64,000 nucleotides of DNA, from contig NZ_JAVHUY010000047.1 in the NCBI RefSeq assembly GCF_031085175.1, forward strand, positions 1-64,000. Reading direction: 5' to 3'. The translations under genes were made by a program, and so were the position numbers. This DNA is from Phytohabitans maris. Its GTDB lineage: Bacteria > Actinomycetota > Actinomycetes > Mycobacteriales > Micromonosporaceae. The notes beneath the pieces were generated by a model, which ran no database searches, had not been told where the DNA came from, and was given only the letters and a program-made list of their open reading frames with translations. Below, piece after piece: positions 40,381-48,700 of the stretch. Each line of letters starts with the position of its first letter. The stretch's first letter is position 1.

Positions 40381-42114
40381 TCACGCCGCGGGCGCGGACC
40401 GGTGCAGGTACATCCGGAAATGTGCGCCGCCGAGCTTGGACTGCTCCTCCAACAGTTCCACCGCCCCACCGAGCATGCCGACCAGACCCCGCGTGTGATA
40501 GAGCCCGTGGCCGTGACCCTCGCCGCGGGTGCTGAACCCGGAGTCCCACACGCGCTGCCGGTGGTCCTGGGGAATGCCCGGCCCGGAGTCCTCGACGTCC
40601 AGCATGACGATGTGCCGGCGCCGGCCGTTCCAGTCCCGCTCGACGCTGGTGGCCGACAGCCGAAGCTCGCCCCCGCCGTCCGCGTCGAGCATCGCCTGCA
40701 CGGCGTTTCGCACCAGGTTTCCCACCGCCTCGCGCAGCAGGTACTCGCTGGCCTCCACGAACAGGGCTGGGTCGATGTCGTGCCAGATCACGACCCGGTC
40801 GTAGTAGTCCCGCTCCACGGTACGGGTGACGATGCGAACGACCTCCCCGAGCCGCAGCCGGGCCTGCTCGCTGACGTTGACGCTCAGGCGCATGACCTCG
40901 CCCATGATCTGGCCTAGACGGTCGACCGAGGACCTGATCTGGTCGAGGTCACGGCGTGCCCGGGCCGGCAGCGCGGCGCCCTGCCCATCCAGATCCTCCG
41001 CCAGGGAATCCGCGGCGAGCTTGGCCAGCCCGGCCTCGTTACCGACGGTGTGCAGCACGGACTCGATGATGACGTGCCGGATCCGCTCGGTCTCCTCGTA
41101 CCGCTGGCGCTTCTGCTCACGCGCGAGCCCGGCCATCACGATGGCGACCGCGGCATAGCTGCTGAAGGGTTGGATCAGCTCTCTGTCGTCGTCGCTGAGC
41201 GGCTCGGCCCCCCGGAAGAACATGATGAGCACGCCGCGCGGCTCGGTGCCGATGTGCAGCGGCGCGGTGACCACGGAGTGATAGCCGCCGTCGCCGTCAT
41301 CGACGATCGGGCGGCCGTCCGTCAGCACTTCCACCGTGTTGGACGAGATCGTCTTCTGGATCAGGTCGGTCTCCGCTACGCGTGGCGGCTGGGGCAGCTC
41401 GTCGGAGCCCGTCGCCAGCCAGGGCTCCTCCACCTCCTCCAGCATCCATACCCGGCACAGCGCGTCGCTGAGCAGCAGCATGTCCCGCAAGCCGTCGCCG
41501 ACCGCCTGCACGACCCGGTCCAGCCCTCGTTCGTCGGGGCGGCTGAGCGATGCGATCGCCTCGTTGAGCACTTGCAAGGCGCGGACGATCTTGAGCTGAT
41601 GCCGCGCGTCGCCGCCGTGCAGGAGGGCCAGCTGCCGGGAGCGGTCGAGCTGGTGACTGAGCTGCTCCAGGTAGGAGATGTCGATGCCTACCTCGGCGTG
41701 GAGGTATCGCCCTCGGGTCTCGTCCCATACCCGGAACGAGTTGCCGAGAACGGTCAGCGTCCGGCCGTCCTTCGCCACGTCGTCGGCGGCATAGTTCCAG
41801 CCGTACGCCTCACCCGACTCGACGATTCGCCGGTGCGAGTCGATCGCCTGCTGCCGCTCGTTCGGGTTGACGAAGAGGGAGAGGTAGTTTCGTCCCAGTG
41901 CCTCGGAGCGTTTGAACCCGTAGATGCGCTCTGCGCCCTGGTTCCAGAGTCGGATCGCGTAGTCGGCGTCGGAGTTGTCCGCTACCCACACCGCGAGCTT
42001 CGCCTGCCGTAGCACGTCTATCAGCAGATTGGCATCGGCGTCGTCCACATCCGCCTGTGGCCTGCTGCGCGCCAAACCGCTACCAGCCGCCCCGCTGTCG
42101 GCCTTTCCGCTCAT
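40381..42114 (-). CDS. PAS-GAF sensor histidine-kinase-like protein
   Basis: 577 aa, soluble. PAS domain about 33-155 (VWVADNSDADYAIRLWNQGAERIYGF), GAF domain about 185-335, a helical region with possible phospho-acceptor His347 or His355 (IRHVIIESVLHTVGNEAG), and a HATPase domain about 450-575 with N box REAVGNLVRNAVQAML, G1 DVEDSGPGIP and G2 GEGHGHGLYHTRGL. The His box is not the standard HE-R-P type, so kinase activity needs proof. Start fixed by AGGAGG just before the ATG at 42114. It is the third gene of an operon with a methyltransferase and a SARP-receiver protein, its likely phosphotransfer partner. Confidence 0.85.
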   Translation of the reverse strand: MSGKADSGAAGSGLARSRPQADVDDADANLLIDVLRQAKLAVWVADNSDADYAIRLWNQGAERIYGFKRSEALGRNYLSLFVNPNERQQAIDSHRRIVESGEAYGWNYAADDVAKDGRTLTVLGNSFRVWDETRGRYLHAEVGIDISYLEQLSHQLDRSRQLALLHGGDARHQLKIVRALQVLNEAIASLSRPDERGLDRVVQAVGDGLRDMLLLSDALCRVWMLEEVEEPWLATGSDELPQPPRVAETDLIQKTISSNTVEVLTDGRPIVDDGDGGYHSVVTAPLHIGTEPRGVLIMFFRGAEPLSDDDRELIQPFSSYAAVAIVMAGLAREQKRQRYEETERIRHVIIESVLHTVGNEAGLAKLAADSLAEDLDGQGAALPARARRDLDQIRSSVDRLGQIMGEVMRLSVNVSEQARLRLGEVVRIVTRTVERDYYDRVVIWHDIDPALFVEASEYLLREAVGNLVRNAVQAMLDADGGGELRLSATSVERDWNGRRRHIVMLDVEDSGPGIPQDHRQRVWDSGFSTRGEGHGHGLYHTRGLVGMLGGAVELLEEQSKLGGAHFRMYLHRSAPAA

Positions 42115-42153
42115 TTCCTCCTCCCTCCTTTCGCGCACCTTGTCGGGTAGACA

Positions 42154-42915
42154 TCAGGCTTCCTTCCGCACGAGCAGCTCGATGGTGTGCGCCCGATCGG
42201 GAAAGCGCTCCGCCCCCCACCGCCCCGGGCGCCAGAGCCACGGCCACTCGACAACCCCCGAGAAGAGATTCATCCCGGTCATCCACTCGACCTTCAGGTG
42301 GGCCGCCGCGCACAACTGGCGCACGCCCTCGACCGTGTGCAGTCGGACGGGAACGTTTTCCGGCCTGTCGTCGCCTCGGGTCCGATAGAAATCGCGACGG
42401 TCCCGACTCCGCGCGCGACTCAACGCACGCTCGCTGAGCACCGAAAGGTACGCGTACCCCTCTGGCGCCAAGAGCCGCGAGACCTCGCGGAATACGCCGG
42501 CCGTGTCGCAGGCGTACGATATCGAGGAGAAGAGCGAAAGGACAACGTTAAAAGACTTGTCGTCCAGAAAGTGGAGATCGTCCATGGACGCCTCGTAAAG
42601 CTCGTCCGCTCCGTCGACGTCGAGGGTGGCGAGCATTTGCGGCGAGACGTCGACGCCCACGTAGCGAGCGTACGGGTTGAGATTCTGGACCATTTTCAGG
42701 CCGAGGCCCGTGCCGCATCCGAGGTCCAGGACGCTGGGCGCGGGCACGACGCCGAGGAAGGCCGACAACCTCTCCTCTACCCAGCTGTTTTCTCGCCTGC
42801 TCCATCTGCCGGCGTAGAACTGGTCGTAGCGGTCGGAGATGCCGTCCCAATAGCGCTGCTGCTTGTCTCTCCAGCTGGCAGCCGTATCGGTGTCGCAGCC
42901 GACGACAGGGGTCAT
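42154..42915 (-). CDS. SAM-dependent methyltransferase
   Basis: 253-aa class I methyltransferase. Motif I VLDLGCGTGLGLK (62-74), acidic ribose-binding residue in YVGVDVSPQML, motif II region NVVLSLFSSISYACD. The N-terminal RYWDGISDRYDQFY helix is common in small-molecule C-, N- or O-methyltransferases. The ATG overlaps the SARP-receiver stop (ATGA), so the two are translationally coupled, an unusual partner for a signalling pair. The substrate may be a signal molecule or a metabolite product. Confidence 0.87.
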   Translation of the reverse strand: MTPVVGCDTDTAASWRDKQQRYWDGISDRYDQFYAGRWSRRENSWVEERLSAFLGVVPAPSVLDLGCGTGLGLKMVQNLNPYARYVGVDVSPQMLATLDVDGADELYEASMDDLHFLDDKSFNVVLSLFSSISYACDTAGVFREVSRLLAPEGYAYLSVLSERALSRARSRDRRDFYRTRGDDRPENVPVRLHTVEGVRQLCAAAHLKVEWMTGMNLFSGVVEWPWLWRPGRWGAERFPDRAHTIELLVRKEA

Positions 42916-44183
42916 CAGGCGGCCCCCGCGGACTCGGAGCCGATCGGCCATCGGGCCACGAACTCAGAAATCAGACGATCGAGATCCGTTATAGTCGCAG
43001 CAGAAAGGTTCTGTCGCATTTCCTCACTGTCCCGTTCGAAAGCTACCAGTCGTGCCATGCACCGGTCCAGCTCAGTGTATGATGTGCGCTCGGAACGAAT
43101 GCCACGGCGCGCCGCTATCGTGCGCTGCATGAGGTCGCGTTGTATTTGCACGGCATGCGACTCGAATTTGGACTTCGCTCGGCGGCGAGAGGCTTCCTCG
43201 GATTCGTTGAACATGAACCCGACGACATCCCGGACTCCGGCGGCGCTGTATCCGTCGGCCCCTTTGATGAGCGCATCCATAATGCCGTAGGTGCGCCGAA
43301 GCTGCTCGAGTGAGCCTGACGGCGGGCTCGCGGTGATCAGGAGCCGGGGAAGGTCCGGACGCCGATCGCGGATATAGGAAAGGACCTCGAGCCCGGCGGA
43401 GTCCATCCGCCGCTCCGTGAGGTGCAGATCTATCAGGGCGCCGTCGAACTCCGCCAACTGCTCGGTGAGCACCTGCATGGCCTCCTCGAGGCTGACCGCG
43501 ATTGTCGTGTGGTAGTCGTACAAGATCGACGCCAGCATCTTCGCCACGTTGATCTCGTCTTCGACGATCAACAGCCGACGCTGGCGCCGCAGCGTAGAAA
43601 TGGCCGGAGGAAGTGCTGCGTCCGCTATCTCCGGAAGGACGTCGCTGATCGTCTCCAGGCTCGTGCCCAGCTCTCGCCGATCGGCTGCCGACAGCCGCCG
43701 CAGGTGCTCGGAAAACCGGCCGATCGCCCGGGACAGGCCGTCCCACTCCGCCACGGGCAGCTCGCCGAAAATCACCCGGGGGTCTCCCCGCCACATGCGG
43801 AGCAGGCGCTGTATCTCGCGCAGGTCGAGACGGTCTCCGCGGACCACGTCGACGAATTCGAGCGCGTCGACCTGGTGCCGAGCCAGATCCAGCCGGTAAA
43901 AACTGTTTCCCCGCCTCGGCGGAATAGGCATCCCCAATTTTCCCCGAAGCCTGCTCACCGGTGTCTCGAGGCTCTTCGCGTCGCGGTTGATGGAATTGTT
44001 TCCCGGCCAGACGGCCGCAATGAGCTCGTCGGTACGGCGAGGCTTTCCGGCTCGAAGCGCCATTACTACGAGGAGTCGCTGCATCACGTGGTCGACCGGC
44101 AACGTCATCGCCTCGCCCGCCGCAGAAAAGACCTGCAGCTCGCCTAGAAGCTTGACCCGGTGTGGGCTGGCCGCATGATCCAT
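42915..44183 (-). CDS. SARP-type DNA-binding domain fused to a C-terminal receiver domain
   Basis: 422 aa. Residues about 8-100 are an OmpR/SARP winged helix (VKLLGELQVFSAAGEAMTLP, TDELIAAVWPG, SRLRGKLG). About 100-165 resemble the start of a BTAD (VDALEFVDVVRGDRL, LLRMWRGDP). Residues 203-325 are a response-regulator receiver with acidic pair Glu208-Asp209, phospho-acceptor Asp252 (ALIDLHLTE), Thr284 (LLITASPP) and Lys307 (ALIKGADG) all in place. A helical tail of about 90 residues follows. The domain order is the reverse of OmpR proteins. GGAGG precedes the ATG at 44183. First gene of the operon, with paired direct repeats upstream. Confidence 0.85.
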   Translation of the reverse strand: MDHAASPHRVKLLGELQVFSAAGEAMTLPVDHVMQRLLVVMALRAGKPRRTDELIAAVWPGNNSINRDAKSLETPVSRLRGKLGMPIPPRRGNSFYRLDLARHQVDALEFVDVVRGDRLDLREIQRLLRMWRGDPRVIFGELPVAEWDGLSRAIGRFSEHLRRLSAADRRELGTSLETISDVLPEIADAALPPAISTLRRQRRLLIVEDEINVAKMLASILYDYHTTIAVSLEEAMQVLTEQLAEFDGALIDLHLTERRMDSAGLEVLSYIRDRRPDLPRLLITASPPSGSLEQLRRTYGIMDALIKGADGYSAAGVRDVVGFMFNESEEASRRRAKSKFESHAVQIQRDLMQRTIAARRGIRSERTSYTELDRCMARLVAFERDSEEMRQNLSAATITDLDRLISEFVARWPIGSESAGAA

Positions 44184-44262
44184 GGCGTCCTCCGCGTTCG
44201 TGCCCGACCCGGCAGCGATGGGCGGCACTAACGTTACAGTTCTACTGTGCTCAACGGGCGAG

Positions 44263-44284
44263 GCACTTGCACCGCACTTGCACT
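44263..44284 (-). promoter_or_regulatory. Two direct repeats with 11-bp spacing upstream of the SARP-receiver operon
   Basis: GCACTTGCACC (44263-44273) is followed without a gap by GCACTTGCACT (44274-44284). SARP and OmpR winged helices bind direct repeats spaced one helical turn apart, so this is the expected autoregulatory site. On the minus strand a TTGAGC-like -35 lies a few nt downstream and the 13-bp inverted repeat ACAGT-TCT-ACTGT follows it. Confidence 0.6.
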
Positions 44285-44380
44285 AGGCGATCAAAGTGCG
44301 GCCCTCCAGCACGCCACGGCGGACTGCCGGCGAGGGCGCCGTGGCTCCGCGTCCGTACCGCTTGCAGGACGCTGGATCGG

Positions 44381-45463
44381 CTACCGCGCGGCAAGCTCCG
44401 CGGCCCGAAGCCCGGTGGTCACCACAAACTTGAAGCCATGTCCCGAACACGCGCTGAGCAGGACCGTGCCGGGCAGTCCGGGGCAGTGCGTCACCACGAA
44501 GTCACCGTCAGCGGTGCTCGTGTAGTGGCAGATACGGCTGGACACGGGCTCGACGCGCACGGCGCCGAGGCGGCGCTGAAATGCCAGCGCCTGGACGTGA
44601 GCAGCATCGTGATCTGCCGCGTGGCCGGTGATTTCCGCAGGATTCACCGCTGGTCCGGGCGCGTGGCTGCCGACGACATGCAGTCCACTCGCGGTATTGA
44701 CGATCCCGTAGCCGTCGTCGTTTACCAGGTCTGTCCAGATCAACTGCCGGCCGTCGCCGATCGGCTTATCGGTGGCGAAGATGACCTGTTGTTGTCGGGT
44801 GACGCTAAGTGGAATGGGTGGCTCGGGAACGAGGTCGTGCACCCAAGGGCCTGCCGCGACTATGACCCGGTCCGCCAGAAAGGTCCGATCCCCGGTCTCG
44901 ACCCGCAGTCCGGCCGCGCTTTCGACAATCGAGCGTGCCTGGACACCTTCGAATATCCGTACGCCACTCGCCCGGGCGGCCAGCGACAGTGCGGCGAGTG
45001 CGGCCTTGGGTTCGATTACCGCGGCTCCGATTTCCAGCACAGCCCGCTCGTCCGGCGCCAGATTTATGCCGAGCCGGTCCAGGTGTGAGTCACCCTGCCG
45101 AAGGACCTCATAGTCACGACCCGTGGCCTCCAGAGAGGCGACGATCGACGCCATCCGCTTCGATCCCGACCGGCCGATGTTGAGCCCGTCGCAGCGACGG
45201 AGGAGGGAAACGCCCGTCCCCTCCTCCAGCATTCGCCATAGCTCTTCGGCCTCGACGAGCAGGCGGGAGAACTTCTCGTCCTCGTACGCATACCGCAGGA
45301 TCTTGACCAGCCCATTGGAACTGGCGGCCGGATGCCCGATCCTGCGCGCCTCTAAGCAGACAACCGAGAATCCCATTAAGGAAGCGGCCCACGCCGCGGA
45401 TAACCCGGCCGCCCCAGCCCCGACCACGATCAGGTCGCCCATCGATCTTTGCGATCCGCCCAT
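44381..45463 (-). CDS. FAD-dependent amine/amino-acid oxidoreductase (DAO family)
   Basis: 360 aa. N-terminal Rossmann motif DLIVVGAGAAGLSAAW followed by the ribose-binding acid in VVCLEARR. The C-terminal GxG-type flavin loop SACSGHGFKFVVTTG is that of sarcosine oxidase, N-methyltryptophan oxidase and related DAO proteins, and a cysteine in this loop region can carry covalent FAD. It should oxidise a secondary amine or N-methyl amino acid. The ATG at 45463 has GGGAGG upstream; an ATG at 45442 is also possible. Same strand as the SARP operon but 197 bp upstream. Neighbouring methyltransferase chemistry makes an N-methylated substrate attractive, though unproven. Confidence 0.83.
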   Translation of the reverse strand: MGGSQRSMGDLIVVGAGAAGLSAAWAASLMGFSVVCLEARRIGHPAASSNGLVKILRYAYEDEKFSRLLVEAEELWRMLEEGTGVSLLRRCDGLNIGRSGSKRMASIVASLEATGRDYEVLRQGDSHLDRLGINLAPDERAVLEIGAAVIEPKAALAALSLAARASGVRIFEGVQARSIVESAAGLRVETGDRTFLADRVIVAAGPWVHDLVPEPPIPLSVTRQQQVIFATDKPIGDGRQLIWTDLVNDDGYGIVNTASGLHVVGSHAPGPAVNPAEITGHAADHDAAHVQALAFQRRLGAVRVEPVSSRICHYTSTADGDFVVTHCPGLPGTVLLSACSGHGFKFVVTTGLRAAELAAR

Positions 45464-45702
45464 CGTGGGTCCTCCCACGACGAGTATACGGGCGTCCGTG
45501 CGCCGCATATCAAGAGCGCAAACGGCTCACGGCCCGCAGATTCGATGACCGAAATGTGGCTGATGTCAGGGGCGCACAAGCCATTCTGTCATCGACACAT
45601 CCCCTCAGGATGAAGGCCGAACACAAAGATCACCAATCGACAGTCGAGATACCGACTTTTCTCGCCCGCGTCATTGTGCCGAGCGGCACGGACCACGCCC
45701 TG

Positions 45703-48700
45703 TCACGCCGCGGCGGTGCGGACGAGGGTGCGGATCTGGCGTAGCAGCACCGAGAGCGCCGCCAGGTCGGCCGCCGAATCGGCGAACTCCCCGATCGCGT
45801 TGCGGGTACGGGCGATCGACGAGGTATTCGCCTCCTCCCAGGCCCGTACCCGTTGCGGCGCCGCCAGGTCGGTGGGCGTGGAGTTGAGCACCTCGGCGGT
45901 GAGCGCGGCCAGCGCGGCGTACAGGTCGTAGCGGAGCGCCATCCGGGCCAGCGTCTGCCACCGGTCTTCGCGCGGCAGCAGCGAGATCTTCGACAGCAGC
46001 TCGTCCACCCGAAACTGTTCGGACAGGACGAAGTAGACCTCCGCCACCTGATCCAGCTGGTGGCCGGTCTTGTTGGCGACCTCCACGACGTCGAGCAGCC
46101 CGAAGCCGTACACCAGGCGGGTGGCCCGCCCGGCGAGCTCCTCGGGCAGGCCGTGCGAGGCGAGTCCGGCCGCGTGGGCGCGCACGGTTTCCCGTTCGCT
46201 GCCGCGGAAGAGCGTCTCCAGCTTGGGCATGAGGTGGGCGATGCCGGGGCGGAGCCGCTCGATCTCGCCGGGTACGTCCAATGGGGACCGTCGAGATGAG
46301 ACCAACCAGCGGACCGCCCGATCGAGCAGGCGCCGGGTCTCCAGGTAGATCATCGTCTGCGCGGACGTCGGCACCTTGTTGTCGAGCGCCTCCACGGCGG
46401 CCCAGACGTCGCGCAGGCCGAAGACGTCGCGCACCACCACGTACGCCCGGATGATGTCGGCGGCCGACGCGCCGGACTCCTCGATGGCGCGAAACACAAA
46501 GGACGTACCGCCGCGGTTGACGACCTCGTTGGCGAGCTGGGTGACCACGATCTCGCGGCGCAGCCGGTGCTCGCCCATCCGCTCGGAGCAGCGTTCGCGC
46601 AGCGGTGTCGGGAAATACTCGGCGAGCACCTCGGCCGCCCACTGCTCGTCGGCGAGCGGGTCGGCCAGCAGCTCCTTCTCCAGCACGATCTTCACGTACG
46701 CCAGCAGCACCGCGAACTCGGGCGTGGTCAGCCCGGCCGCCCGCGCGTCCAGCTCCTCGTCGCTGGGGAGGGCCTCGATCTCGCGCTTGAGCGCGCCGGA
46801 GCGCTCCAGGTCGGTCAGCATCCGCCGGTGCACGGGCAGCAGCGAGTCGGCCTGCGCCCGCGCGTTGCCGAGCGCGCACGCCTGGTCGTAGTTGTCGCGG
46901 AGCACGAGCTTGCCGACCTCGCCGGTCATCTCGGCGAGCAGCGCGTCCCGTTCCGGGATGGTCATCTCGCCGTCGGCGACCGCGCCGCCGAGCAGGATCT
47001 TGATGTTGACCTCGTGGTCGGAGCAGTCGACGCCGGCCGAGTTGTCGATGGAGTCGGTGTAGATGCGGCCGCCCCTGTGCGCGAACTCCACCCGCCCCCG
47101 CTGGGTCAGGCCGAGGTTTCCGCCCTCGCCGACCACCCTGGCGCGGAGCTGCCCGCCGTTGACCCGGATCGCGTCGTTCGCCTTGTCGCCGACGTCCACG
47201 TTGGACTCACTGGCCGCCTTGACATAGGTGCCGATCCCGCCGTTCCACAGTAGATCGACGGGCGCCAGCAGGATCGCGCGCATCAGCTCCAGGGGCGAAA
47301 GGGCTTGCACATCCTCGTCGAGGCCGAGCGCCGCGCGCATCTGCGGCGTGATCGGGATGGATTTGAGGGTACGCGGGAAGACGCCCCCGCCAGCGGAGAT
47401 GAGCTTTTCGTCGTAGTCGGCCCACGACGAGCGGGGCAGCTCGAAGAGTCGCTGCCGCTCCACATAGGAGGTTTCCGGGTCGGGTGTCGGGTCGACGAAG
47501 ATGTGCCGGTGGTCGAAGGCGGCCACCAGCTTGATGTGGCGGGACAGCAGCATCCCGTTGCCGAAGACGTCGCCGGACATGTCGCCGACCCCGACGGTGG
47601 TGAAGTCTTCGGTCTGCGTGTCGACCCCGAGGTCACGGAAGTGGCGTTTCACCGACTCCCAGGCGCCCCGGGCGGTGATGCCCATCTTCTTGTGGTCGTA
47701 GCCGGCCGAGCCGCCGGAGGCGAACGCGTCACCGAGCCAGAAGCCGCGCCGCACCGAGATCTCGTTGGCGATGTCGGAGAACGTCGCGGTGCCCTTGTCG
47801 GCGGCCACCACCAGGTAGGTGTCGTCCGGGTCGTGGCGCACCACGTCGCGGGGCGGGGTCACCTTGCCGCCGACGATATTGTCGGTGACGTCGAGCAGCG
47901 CGCCGATGAAGCGTTTGTAGCACTCCACCGCCTCGTCCCGATCGCCTGGCTTCTTCTTCAGCACGAAGCCGCCCTTGGCCCCCACCGGCACGATCACCGC
48001 GTTCTTCACGGTCTGCGCCTTGACCAGGCCGAGCACCTCGGTGCGGAAGTCTTCGCGCCGGTCGGACCAGCGCAGCCCGCCGCGCGCGACCGGGCCGAAG
48101 CGCAGGTGTACGCCCTCGAAGCGGGGCGAGTACACGAAGATCTCGAACTTGGGTCGGGGCGCCGGCAGGTCCGGGATCGCCTGCGGGTCGAGCTTGAAGG
48201 CGACGTACGACTTGGGCCGCCCGTCGCCGCCGCGCTGGAAGAACGAGGTGCGGAGGGTGGCCTGGATGAGCGTCAGGTACGAGCGCAGGATCCGGTCCTG
48301 GTCGAGGCTCTCCACGGCGTCGAGCTGCCTGTGGATCTCCTCGATCAGCTCGGCGCCGCGCTCCTCCCGCTGCTGCGCGGTCAGCGCCGGGCGGGGCGCG
48401 AAGCGGGTCTCGAACAGGCGCACCAGCAGCCCCGCGATCACCGGGTTTTCGGTGAACGTGGTCTCCATGTACCGCTGCGAGAAGAACGTGCCCGCCTGGC
48501 GCAGGTACTTCGCGTAAGCCCGGAGCACCACCACCTGCCGCCAGGTGAGCCCGGCCCGCAGCACCAGCTCGTTGAGGCCGTCGACCTCCGCCTCACCCCG
48601 CCAGGCGGCGGCGAACGCGTTCTCCACGTGCGCCCGCACCTCGGCCAGGTCGCGGTGCGCCTCGGGCAGCTGGAGGCCGAAGTCGTACAGGTAGACGGCG

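Noticed and set aside
45464-45702. Gene in the gap before the FAD oxidase
   Set aside because: 239 bp of less GC-rich sequence with short frames lacking ribosome sites. Probably the oxidase promoter and the end of the GDH transcript.
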